Source of the DNA: Acidobacteriota bacterium
GTDB lineage: Bacteria; Acidobacteriota; Terriglobia; Terriglobales; Acidobacteriaceae
Reading direction: 5' to 3'
Length of the DNA stretch: 60,884 nucleotides
Assembly: GCA_003225075.1 (NCBI GenBank)
Contig: QIAP01000044.1
Span: 1 to 60,884, forward strand
Positions 34,957 through 42,273 of the stretch are shown in pieces (positions within the stretch are counted from its first letter, which is position 1; each line of letters starts with the position of its first letter). Under the pieces are notes generated by a model, which worked only from the letters and a program-made list of their open reading frames with translations, searched no databases and was not told where the DNA came from. Position numbers and translations under genes: made by a program.

Positions 34957-35964
34957 CTATCGAACCGTCTTTGTCGATTCAGATTTCTTGCTTGGCGCTT
35001 TGGGCAGCTTGTTGAAGTCTCGCATGTATACCCGCAGGCCGAAAGCGGGTGTTATCTTGGTATATCCTGCAGACAACTGTTGTTTGTAGCGATCGAGATA
35101 AAAATCAAAAGGGTCCTGCGGGTCCATATCCAGAAGCACCATGTCAGTGTCATCCATGGTGAGCTTGCCAAACCTCAACTGTGCTCCGCGGTAAGACATG
35201 TAATTACCAGTCTGCTTTGAGCCACGATCTGGCAATGTGGTGCCAAAGGTTTGGATAATCTGACTCCCCTTGACGCGAACATTCGTAAGTCGCCCCTGGA
35301 TCTGCGGCGGCGGCAAGATTTGTCCAGGGTTGAGCAACAAGTCGTTGCCCTCGGTCCGAATGCCTCGCACCTTCTTCGTGCTAATCAGGTTCGAGATCTT
35401 TAAACCCAGCAGGTCCATCAGACCTTTTACTGGTAGATGTCCGGCCTTGACCTTTTCGGGGTGGATCCGAATCTCGCCGTCAGGAGTGACTGACATCCTG
35501 CCTATGGTCTCGAAAGGAATGTCGCCTTTCGAATGCAATCTTCCCTTGATCCGCAGTGCGTCGCCTTCGCTTCCTACTTCTATCCCTTTCAGCGGAGCAT
35601 CGGACGCAGAAAATATATTCTGGTTGAGGACATTTGACATGACATCCGTTGCGATAGAGATTTCGGCAGAGCTGATGGCGAGGACAAAGGAGTTTTTGTC
35701 ATCAAAAAATGGAATGGTCCCTTTCGTGATGGAAGTAAGTGTTCCTTGGAGATGGAAAATGTGCGCCGAAATGCTGTCGGTGAAGTGATATGTCACATTT
35801 CGCATCTCGACTCTGACTGCGTCCGGTCGATCCTCAGCCGCCACATTCTTTAGCACATTGTTTTGAGCATTCCCGGCGAACGCGATCGCGAGGCACACGG
35901 CGAGGGCGAGCCGTAGCTTGTCGGTTGAGCATGCCCGTTGCTTAAGTTCCGAGATGCGGATCAA
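34957..35964 (-). CDS. Secreted hypothetical protein
   Basis: 335 residues with a probable signal peptide (LRLALAVCLAIAFAGNA). The mature part is a repeating beta pattern: VEMRNVTYHFTDSISAHIFHLQGTL, ISSAEISIATDVMSNVLN, LRIKGRLHSKGDIPFET, and a late GNYMSYRGAQLRFGKLTMDDTDMVL block. The regular strands suggest a lipid-binding sheet of the type seen in DUF2993/AsmA-like proteins, but no family is certain. Convergent with the creatininase gene (19 bases apart). It may be read from the BON gene upstream only if the terminator at 35988 is passed. Confidence 0.65.
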   Translation of the reverse strand: MIRISELKQRACSTDKLRLALAVCLAIAFAGNAQNNVLKNVAAEDRPDAVRVEMRNVTYHFTDSISAHIFHLQGTLTSITKGTIPFFDDKNSFVLAISSAEISIATDVMSNVLNQNIFSASDAPLKGIEVGSEGDALRIKGRLHSKGDIPFETIGRMSVTPDGEIRIHPEKVKAGHLPVKGLMDLLGLKISNLISTKKVRGIRTEGNDLLLNPGQILPPPQIQGRLTNVRVKGSQIIQTFGTTLPDRGSKQTGNYMSYRGAQLRFGKLTMDDTDMVLLDMDPQDPFDFYLDRYKQQLSAGYTKITPAFGLRVYMRDFNKLPKAPSKKSESTKTVR

Positions 35965-35987
35965 AGGAGACCCTTGCTCAACAGAAA

Positions 35988-36011
35988 AAGGGGCACTTGG
36001 ATGTGCCCCTT
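35988..36011 (-). terminator. Intrinsic terminator after the BON gene
   Basis: A perfect nine-base stem, AAGGGGCAC / GTGCCCCTT, encloses a six-base loop. Read on the minus strand it is followed by TTTTTCTGTT, as expected of a rho-independent terminator. It lies 26 bases after the stop of the BON protein gene at 36037. Confidence 0.85.
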
Positions 36012-36036
36012 ATTTCAATCCGCAGCGGTCAAGGTC

Positions 36037-36594
36037 TTAGCGTTTTACTTCAATTTCATTCAAGACCTGCTGCACATTAGGTACACTGGCAGCCACCTGC
36101 TGCGCCTCCTGGCGTTGCGCTGGGCTGTCTACTCTACCCTTTAGGGTGAGCACTCCGTTTTTTGCATCGAAGCGGATGTGTTGCTTATCGAGGCCTTTTG
36201 CCACAAGCGCAGCCTTGAAATTCTTCTCAATCCCACCGTCCAGGTTGGACGAGATAGTCTTGGACTCCGATTCTGCGCCAACTGGGCGCACGGCTACCTC
36301 ATTAGCGATGATCCGGTTCCCGGCGGCTGCCTTCGCAACCTCGGCGGCCTGTTGTTTGGCATTCTCGGAATGAACGGTGCCGCCCAATGTGATGGTATTC
36401 TTGTCGCGATCCTCATCCACCGTAACGTCTTTCAAGTCGGCCTGTTCCAGAGCTTTTTTGACATTGTCTTTGTACGAAACATCGCTTGGGTTGTCGGCAC
36501 TGTTGGCATTGTTAGCGCGGGGGTTCGAGGAACACGCAATAGTCATCACTAACACAGGAACTGCTGCGAACAGCAGAAACATCTTCAGCCGCAT
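36037..36594 (-). CDS. BON-domain lipoprotein (OsmY-like)
   Basis: 185 residues. Lipobox-like VMTIAC at the end of the signal, then a short Asn/Ser linker. Two BON repeats follow: about residues 45-100 (YKDNVKKALEQADLKDVTVDEDRDKNTITLGGTVHSE) seen as DKNTITLGGTV, and about 120-183 with KNGVLTLKGRVDSPAQRQEAQQVA. BON domains bind phospholipid or membranes and often occur in osmotic stress proteins such as OsmY and DolP. It is followed by a strong terminator and lies with two other small envelope-type genes on the same strand. Confidence 0.88.
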   Translation of the reverse strand: MRLKMFLLFAAVPVLVMTIACSSNPRANNANSADNPSDVSYKDNVKKALEQADLKDVTVDEDRDKNTITLGGTVHSENAKQQAAEVAKAAAGNRIIANEVAVRPVGAESESKTISSNLDGGIEKNFKAALVAKGLDKQHIRFDAKNGVLTLKGRVDSPAQRQEAQQVAASVPNVQQVLNEIEVKR

Positions 36595-36672
36595 TTTTCC
36601 CCACTCCTTTGCAAAGCTTTAGTAGCGGCGCGCCTCACGCGCACCTTGGACCATCTCTTGTGTCGTCGGGCC

Positions 36673-36924
36673 TTACTGCGGTTCGGTCTTGTCTTCCACT
36701 CTATCGGCGCCCTGGCGCGTTTTTTGGGCTGCTTTGTGCGCCGCTCTTTTCGTCCCTCTTTTTAGTTTGTGCCCGGTCTTTTTAGCAGCGCGTTTGGTAG
36801 ACCTTCCTGCCTCTTTGACATCGTCTTTCACATCCCTGTCAGATCGCTCCGACTGGGCGAATACGTTGCCGGCAAGCGCGAACAGCAGCACCAGAGCCGA
36901 AATTCCTCGTGCAAAAGACCTCAT
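36673..36924 (-). CDS. Small secreted Lys/Arg-rich protein
   Basis: 83 residues. A signal peptide (GISALVLLFALAGNVFAQ) is followed by a very basic tail with repeated Lys-Arg-Ala patterns (STKRAAKKTGHKLKRGTKRAAHKAAQKTRQG), here best summarised as KRAAKK and KRAAHKAAQK blocks. This resembles small periplasmic histone-H1-like or stress proteins of Acidobacteriota, without known function. It sits between the lmo0937-like and BON genes, all on the minus strand, and may be part of one stress-type transcript. Confidence 0.7.
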   Translation of the reverse strand: MRSFARGISALVLLFALAGNVFAQSERSDRDVKDDVKEAGRSTKRAAKKTGHKLKRGTKRAAHKAAQKTRQGADRVEDKTEPQ

Positions 36925-36935
36925 CAGGTTCTCCT

Positions 36936-37085
36936 TCAGACCGCCGTTGTGCGTCCCGTAAGCAGGTTAACTATCAGCACAATCACGGCAATCACCAGCA
37001 AAAGGTGAATGAGGCTGCCGGCCACATGGAAACTGAAACCGAGAAGCCACAGGATCAGCAGAATCACAAAAATCGTCCAAAGCAT
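36936..37085 (-). CDS. Small lmo0937-family membrane protein
   Basis: 49 residues, almost entirely two hydrophobic helices: MLWTIFVILLILWLLGF, then SLIHLLLVIAVIVLIVNLLTG and a short polar end. This is the pattern of the lmo0937 family, inner-membrane proteins often stress-induced. GGAG six bases upstream supports ATG at 37085; an ATG at 37091 would have no room for a ribosome site. It is shorter than usual gene-finder cut-offs. The stop is 12 bases before the next gene on the same strand. Confidence 0.85.
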   Translation of the reverse strand: MLWTIFVILLILWLLGFSFHVAGSLIHLLLVIAVIVLIVNLLTGRTTAV

Positions 37086-37479
37086 AGTCATCTCCAGTTA
37101 CAAACACCCTGCAACTTTCGCAGGTGACGATCAGTCTAGGGTTCCAGACATTCCACGACTATCGGGTTGTTGCTGTAACCGAACCTTCAGCGGGTATGCT
37201 TCTGAGGGGAGTTCTACAGCGGCCAAGGGAACCAAATCAGGGTAAGCCTTAGATACGGGTGGTTTTTGCAAAGGTGATTCATTGGCTTCTCAATTTGAGT
37301 CAGAACACGGGCCTCTGTGTCAGGTGGTTCGCGCACGTTATATCCGCGTGCTTTCGCCATTCCGAGGGCGCACACTCCGGGTCTGCTCGTCAACGCTCCG
37401 GGCGTGATACAAATTGTGTGGCCTTGATGAATTTTTCACGTACTTACAAGCTCTCGACAATCGGTTTCGCTGGGACGCT
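37086..37479. other. Intergenic region between small membrane protein and proline dehydrogenase genes
   Basis: About 390 bases. It separates divergent genes, so promoters for both are expected. Open frames here are short and show no recognisable protein. The last 66 bases are open in frame with the proline dehydrogenase gene and could be its true N-terminus if the GTG at 37414 is used. Confidence 0.4.
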
Positions 37480-38406
37480 GTGATCAGGGGACTTTTCATT
37501 GCCCTTTCTGAGAGTCGCCGATTGCGCGAGATCGGCGAGCGCTCCACCATCGGTCAGCGCATCTCCAGTCGCTTCGTAGCCGGCACACAGGTTGAGGACG
37601 CGCTGCGCGCGACCGCGGCCGTCAATCAAGCTGGAGCCAGCGTCTCTATTGACAACCTCGGCGAGAATGTCACCAATGCTGAGGAGGCGCGCTCCAGCGC
37701 TGGCCTCTATCATCAATTACTCGACGCCATTGCCGCCCGCAGATTAAACGCGAACATCAGTCTCAAGCTCACCCACATGGGCCTCGACGTAGACGAGAAT
37801 CTAGCCCGCGAATTAGTCACAGGCCTTGTGACAAAAGCTGCCAGCATGGTGCCGCGAAACTTTGTCCGAGTGGACATGGAAGGATCAGCTTATACCCAAC
37901 GCACACTCGATTTTGTTGACGAGTTGCATCGCATGCCCGGAAATCAGGACTGCGTGGGGGCCGTGATTCAGGCCTATATGCAGCGGGCTGAAAGCGATAT
38001 CCGGAGCCTGCTCGCCGGGGGGATTCGCATCCGTCTATGTAAGGGTGCCTACAAGGAACCGCCGGACATTGCGTTCCAGAAAAAGTCTGAAGTCGATGCC
38101 AACTACGTCAAGCTGATGAAGATCCTAATGAAAAGCGGCATCTATCATGGCCTTGCAACGCATGATGAAGACATAATCAACCAGGCAAAGATATTCGCCA
38201 CGCGTGAAGGCATTCCCCGAGACAGCTTTGAGTTCCAGATGTTGTATGGCATTCGCCGCGACCTGCAACGCAGCCTGGTGCGCCAAGGTTGGCGTATGCG
38301 CGTCTACATCCCCTTCGGCATCGAATGGTACCCCTATCTGATGCGTCGTTTAGCCGAACGTCCGGCCAACGTGTTATTCATCGCGAGAAATCTGTTCCGA
38401 CAATAG
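37480..38406 (+). CDS. Proline dehydrogenase
   Basis: About 308 residues. It oxidises proline to pyrroline-5-carboxylate with FAD and passes electrons to quinones at the membrane. Monofunctional type (no P5C dehydrogenase domain). The TIM barrel is recognised from ASVSIDNLGENVTN, SLKLTHMGLDVDE, VRVDMEGSAYTQRTLDF, IQAYMQRAESDI, RLCKGAYKEPP, GLATHDEDII, FEFQMLYGIRRDLQ and YIPFGIEWYPYLMRRLAERP with the substrate-binding Arg pair. The start at GTG 37480 matches the usual short lead before FIALSESRRLRE; an upstream GTG at 37414 would add 22 residues. Confidence 0.9.
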   Translation: MIRGLFIALSESRRLREIGERSTIGQRISSRFVAGTQVEDALRATAAVNQAGASVSIDNLGENVTNAEEARSSAGLYHQLLDAIAARRLNANISLKLTHMGLDVDENLARELVTGLVTKAASMVPRNFVRVDMEGSAYTQRTLDFVDELHRMPGNQDCVGAVIQAYMQRAESDIRSLLAGGIRIRLCKGAYKEPPDIAFQKKSEVDANYVKLMKILMKSGIYHGLATHDEDIINQAKIFATREGIPRDSFEFQMLYGIRRDLQRSLVRQGWRMRVYIPFGIEWYPYLMRRLAERPANVLFIARNLFRQ

Positions 38407-38459
38407 GAAATATTCTGGAAGAATGAGCAGTGGTCAGCCGCCAACGAATAGCGACCATT

Positions 38460-39098
38460 TCATTCTTCCGGTTCCTGATCATTCTGCCCACCCTCGGGTG
38501 GGGCTAGCGGAAGCCGGGAAACTCCACCCAGCAGATCGCGTTCCTGAGGTGAGAACATATTTCGGAAGCGTTCGGAGTCAAGCACCTGCTGCCGCTGTTC
38601 GGGCGGCATTTGGCGCAACCCACGAACGGCGGTCTGCACCATGCGGCGACGCTCCGGCGGCAAATCCTTGATCTGTGAGTAAAGCTGGCGTGCCTGGCCC
38701 TTCTGTTCCGGGGTCAGATGCTCCCACGTTTCCATGCGACTGAGAATGCGGTCTTGTTGTTGCGGAGGCAGACTGTTGAAGTGCTGCAGCCGCTGCCGCA
38801 ACTGTTGCTGCCGCTCAGGTGGAAGCCGCTTAAAGTCAGGGTCTTTTTCTAATGCTCCTTGCTGCTGCTCAGGCGGAAGATCTTTGTAGCGCCGCAGCCA
38901 GTCGCCGGCATGATGCTGCTGTTGTGGCTGCGCCTGGTGCTGTTCTTTACGTTCTTCCTTGCGTTGTTGTTGGCGCTGTTTCTGTTCGGCCTGGCGATTT
39001 CGATTGCGCCGTGCCTGACCTTGACAAGGAAGGGTCGCAGCACTCGCCAGGAGGAGGAGTCCGGCGACTGCTAGCTTCGTAATTGAGTCTGGCCTCAA
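38460..39098 (-). CDS. DUF3106 protein, secreted
   Basis: 212 residues with a TTG start and a signal peptide (LAVAGLLLLASAATLPC). A Gln/Arg/His-rich linker follows, then repeats typical of DUF3106: RYKDLPPEQQQGAL, DFKRLPPERQQQLRQRLQ, FNSLPPQQQDRIL, HLTPEQKGQARQL, each about 13-20 residues with a LPP/LTP turn. In Acidobacteriota and Proteobacteria such genes lie beside ECF sigma and anti-sigma genes, as here. The protein may sense the periplasm for the sigma system, but no experiment known to me shows it. Confidence 0.85.
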   Translation of the reverse strand: MRPDSITKLAVAGLLLLASAATLPCQGQARRNRNRQAEQKQRQQQRKEERKEQHQAQPQQQHHAGDWLRRYKDLPPEQQQGALEKDPDFKRLPPERQQQLRQRLQHFNSLPPQQQDRILSRMETWEHLTPEQKGQARQLYSQIKDLPPERRRMVQTAVRGLRQMPPEQRQQVLDSERFRNMFSPQERDLLGGVSRLPLAPPEGGQNDQEPEE

Positions 39099-39173
39099 TG
39101 CTCTGTCCTTGTTTCTCCGCTACTTCTCTTAATTCGTCTTCTGTGACCACCTGAACCCAAAGGTCAGTCCAAT

Positions 39174-39683
39174 TTACGGATTCGCAGTCACATTGCCCTG
39201 CACTTCCAAATCGTCCAGCACATCAAAATCAGCATACAGTTCGTGGTTCTTATCCAGCGCTTGTAGATCACCTACCGCAGTACCCGGGAGAGCCGGCCCG
39301 GGCGGTGCTGTGGGTCTCAAGATCGAAACGTCAGTTGGCTGATCCCCAACAAGCTTGTGACCACGACCAACGAAGGTCAAGCCCACAGCCATCAGCAAGG
39401 TCAGAGCCAATGCCAACGCGGGCTTGCGAATCCATTGCCACCAACCAACCCGCTCCTGAGCGATCTGTTCTCGCAGACGCGATTGCAAGCGCACATCGAA
39501 ATACGGCGACGGCTCCGGAGCCTGCCACTCATCCAGCAGCGCCATCGTTTTCCTCATGTCTTCGAGTTTGCTTGCACATGTGGGACAGGCGCCGATGTGC
39601 TCATTCATTTCCGGCGGAGCCGCGCTCCGTCCAGCGGCCAAGTCCGGTAGCAGTTCTTGAAGTTTGCTGCACTTCATAACCAT
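39174..39683 (-). CDS. Anti-sigma factor with zinc-finger domain (zf-HC2)
   Basis: 169 residues; the ATG six bases inside (39677) is an equal start. The first 45 residues form the zinc-binding anti-sigma domain: MNEHIGACPTCASKL gives the H-x3-C-x2-C motif, with the partner Cys near the N-terminus (MKCSKLQELL). One transmembrane helix is seen at about 90-107 (ALALALTLLMAVGLTFVG), leaving a periplasmic tail rich in Pro and acidic residues. It would hold the ECF sigma factor encoded just upstream (31 bases away) until a periplasmic signal arrives. Confidence 0.9.
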   Translation of the reverse strand: MVMKCSKLQELLPDLAAGRSAAPPEMNEHIGACPTCASKLEDMRKTMALLDEWQAPEPSPYFDVRLQSRLREQIAQERVGWWQWIRKPALALALTLLMAVGLTFVGRGHKLVGDQPTDVSILRPTAPPGPALPGTAVGDLQALDKNHELYADFDVLDDLEVQGNVTANP

Positions 39684-39714
39684 GACCTCTTAGCAAAGAT
39701 CCTCGATAACGACC

Positions 39715-40542
39715 CTAAATAAACTCTTTTAGTTGCTCACGTAGCGTCTCATAAGCGCGAAACAGCAACGACTTAGTCGCTGACTCGCTCAACTTCATAA
39801 CATCCGCAATCTGGCCGTAGTCCATCTGCTGGTACTTGTGCATGATGACCGCCATTCGTTGCCTTTCCGGCAAGGACTGCACCTTCTCCCTGATCCCCGC
39901 CAGCCGCTCTCGCTTTACCAGTTCTTCTTCTGCGGTGGGGGACCGATCAGCCACATCCACGGCCGTGCCGGTGTCCTGGTTTACCTCATCCAGGCTGAGC
40001 GTGTTCTCCGGACGCTCATGGCGTGTATCGCGGGCGTGATTCACTGCCAGATTCGTGGCAATGCGATACAGCCACGTGGTGAACTTGGCGCTTGCCTCAT
40101 AACTCGAGCGCGACCGGTAAACCCGCAGGAATACTTCCTGAGCCAGATCCTCGGCAGCGGCTCCATTGCGCAATGTCCGATACATGAAATGCACCATCGC
40201 CCGGCGATATTTCTGCACCAGGTAGTCAAAAGCGGAGTCGTCGCCCGCCTTTACCCGCAGCATGACTTCGGCGTCGGTCAAGCCCTCGGCAGATCCGTAT
40301 AGGGGGGTATCGGCTTCAACCTGGGGCGGGGTTCCGATAGAAGTCGCTGCGAGGACTCCCCTGTCCATGGCGAAACTGCTCACATTAGGGTTAACCCGTC
40401 CTGTTGCCGAAAGTTGCGCATCCACTCCGTTCGCAGGGGTAGCGACGCCCTTTGGGCTTGAACCGCTTACGGTCGATTTACCGCGGGTATTGTGGCTCGG
40501 CATCATGTCGGCTTGGCTAAGGCTATCATGGAGGCGGACCAC
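39715..40542 (-). CDS. ECF-type RNA polymerase sigma factor (RpoE-like)
   Basis: 275 residues if the GTG at 40542 is used; ATGs at 40506 and 40503 are alternatives. Region 2 is clear (DSAFDYLVQKYRRAMVHFMYRTL, EDLAQEVFLRVYRSR, FTTWLYRIATNLAVNHARD), and region 4 ends the protein (LPERQRMAVIMHKYQQMDYGQIADVMKLSESATKSLLFRAYETLR). About 85 residues before region 2 are Ser/Thr/Pro-rich, low in complexity and unusually long for an ECF factor. Anti-sigma and DUF3106 genes follow in the same transcript. It is divergent from the tRNA gene. Confidence 0.9.
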   Translation of the reverse strand: MVRLHDSLSQADMMPSHNTRGKSTVSGSSPKGVATPANGVDAQLSATGRVNPNVSSFAMDRGVLAATSIGTPPQVEADTPLYGSAEGLTDAEVMLRVKAGDDSAFDYLVQKYRRAMVHFMYRTLRNGAAAEDLAQEVFLRVYRSRSSYEASAKFTTWLYRIATNLAVNHARDTRHERPENTLSLDEVNQDTGTAVDVADRSPTAEEELVKRERLAGIREKVQSLPERQRMAVIMHKYQQMDYGQIADVMKLSESATKSLLFRAYETLREQLKEFI

Positions 40543-40583
40543 CGAAAACTAGTTCGTTTGCTAGAATATACGGACAGACAGCA

Positions 40584-40660
40584 GGGCGCTTAGCTCAGTT
40601 GGTTAGAGCGCGTGCTTCACACGCACGAGGTCGCAGGTTCGAGTCCTGCAGTGCCCACCA
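40584..40660 (+). tRNA. tRNA-Val (anticodon CAC)
   Basis: Complete cloverleaf of 77 bases with CCA encoded. The acceptor stem pairs GGGCGCT with AGTGCCC (one G-T), the D arm is GCTC/GAGC, the anticodon stem CGTGC/GCACG holds the loop TTCACAC, giving anticodon CAC, and the T arm is GCAGG/CCTGC with loop TTCGAGT. It reads the valine codon GUG. Confidence 0.96.
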
Positions 40661-40885
40661 CTTAGGTTACCGAAGTCAGCTTTTGCTCTTCCTGTGTAGT
40701 CCCACCCTCGGCAGCAACCTCGGAATCGGGCCACCGGCACACCACGGGTAATCGGATTCTGACGGCCTTACGCATCAGTCTGCCCTGTATACCTATACTT
40801 TTCTGCCAGGCTGCCGATGGGTATTCACTGAGAGATACTCCTGTTCTGACCGACTCCAAAAGACAGCGCCAGCACCAATGCGGGC

Positions 40886-42084
40886 TTGCGTTTCGTGGCC
40901 CGTCAACCCATATTCGATCGTTCTGAGAAAGTATTCGGCTACGAACTGCAATTCCGCGATGGTATCGAAGATTATTTCGCGCTTCCGACGCCGACGCTGC
41001 CTCTCGCAGCACAGTAGATAGCTCATTGCGGATGGGACTAGACGTTCTCTGCGATGGCAGGCGGGCGTTTATCAACTGCACCCGCGACGTGCTGCTCAAC
41101 GATCACGTGACCTTGTTGCCTTCCGAGCAGACGATCGTCGAGGTGCTGGAATCGGTTGAGGCAGATGGACTGGTCCTGGCCGCCTGTCAACGCCTGAGAG
41201 AGGCCGGATATTTGATCGCGCTCGATGACTTCGTCGCTAACGACCCGCGCTAGCCGTTGATGGACCGGGCCGATATTCTCAAGGTGGACTTCAAGCGCAC
41301 GACGCTCGAGGAACGCGGCGCGATGATCAAGCGCTACGGCCCCTGGCGCTGCCGCATGCTGGCAGAGAAAGTCGAAACCCACGAAGAATTTCATCTGGCG
41401 CGCAATCAGGGCTTCCTATATTTCCAGGGATATTTTTTCCGCAAACCTGAAATCATGACCGCCCACGAGATTCCCGCAAACCGGATCAATTACCTGCGCA
41501 TGCTGCAAGCCGTGTCTCGCGCTGAGTTAGACCTGCGGGAAGTCGAGAACGTGCTCAAGAGCGAGGCCTCACTCTGTTATCGCCTGCTGCGGTACATGAA
41601 CTCCGCCGTATTCGGCTTCGGCTCGGAGATCCATTCCGTGCGCCACGCACTCTCGCTGATCGGCGAGCGCGAGATCCGCCGCTGGGTACGACTAGTGGCG
41701 GCAGTCGGAGCAGGACAGCAGAAGTCCAGCGAACTGGTTCTCTGTGCCCTCACCCGGGCCCGCTTCTGTGAACTGCTCGCACCCAAGGTCCAGCACGGCG
41801 ACTCGGATTTATTCTTCCTGGGCCTGCTTTCGCTTATGGATGTCATTCTCGAGATGCCAATGGCGAGCGTTCTGGAGAAAGTATCCGTCGATCACGAGAC
41901 TAAAGCGGTGCCTCTCGGCAGCATCAATCACCTTAGGCCCCTTTATCAACTCATGCTCGCCCAGGAATCCGGGGCTTGGGAGCAATCCGCCGGCCTTGTC
42001 CAGCAACTTCACCTCAGTGAAAGCGGCGTTGCTGAATCCTATTGGCAAGCGATGCAGTGGACCCGCGCCGTCAGTAGCGCCTAA
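40886..42084 (+). pseudogene. EAL-HDOD (YuxH-like) signalling protein, broken by a frameshift and an in-frame stop
   Basis: The whole region reads as one protein of about 400 residues with two lesions. It begins FVARQPIFDRSEKVFGYELQFRDGIEDYF; near 40978 one base appears lost, and the sequence goes on in the next frame as DADAASRSTVDSSLRMGLDVLCDG. At 41251-41253 an in-frame TAG interrupts FVANDPR-PLMDRADILKVDF. After that the HDOD domain is intact to 42084 (LLRYMNSAVFGFGSEIHSVRHALSLIGEREIRRWVRL). EAL-HDOD proteins of this family usually have a degenerate EAL domain and sense c-di-GMP or act as scaffolds. No ATG in frame marks the start; TTG 40886 or GTG 40895 are possible. Part of it, from 41257, might still be made. 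Confidence 0.75.
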
Positions 42085-42207
42085 GCCTACGCATTATTCG
42101 GCGACACGTGAAGCGCTCAAAAATGCGCGGCAGTGTGCCCACCGCACTACCTGGAGTCTTGGCACGGCAGCACTCGTTCCTTTTAGTTCTGCCTCGGTCT
42201 CTCCCGC

Positions 42208-42213
42208 TATAAT
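42208..42213 (+). promoter_or_regulatory. Candidate -10 box before the NtrY-like kinase gene
   Basis: A perfect TATAAT lies 60 bases before the GTG start at 42274, in the 189-base gap after the EAL-HDOD remnant. No convincing -35 box was found upstream, so only the -10 element is offered. Confidence 0.35.
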
Positions 42214-42273
42214 GTAGGCACGCTCCGCCCTGCCATAGTTGAGCGATGTCGCCGTCCCAGGGCTGTAGATCGA

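Noticed and set aside
40662-41099. A 145-codon minus-strand frame after the tRNA
   Set aside because: It overlaps the EAL-HDOD remnant, whose likeness on the plus strand is strong. No own features were seen.
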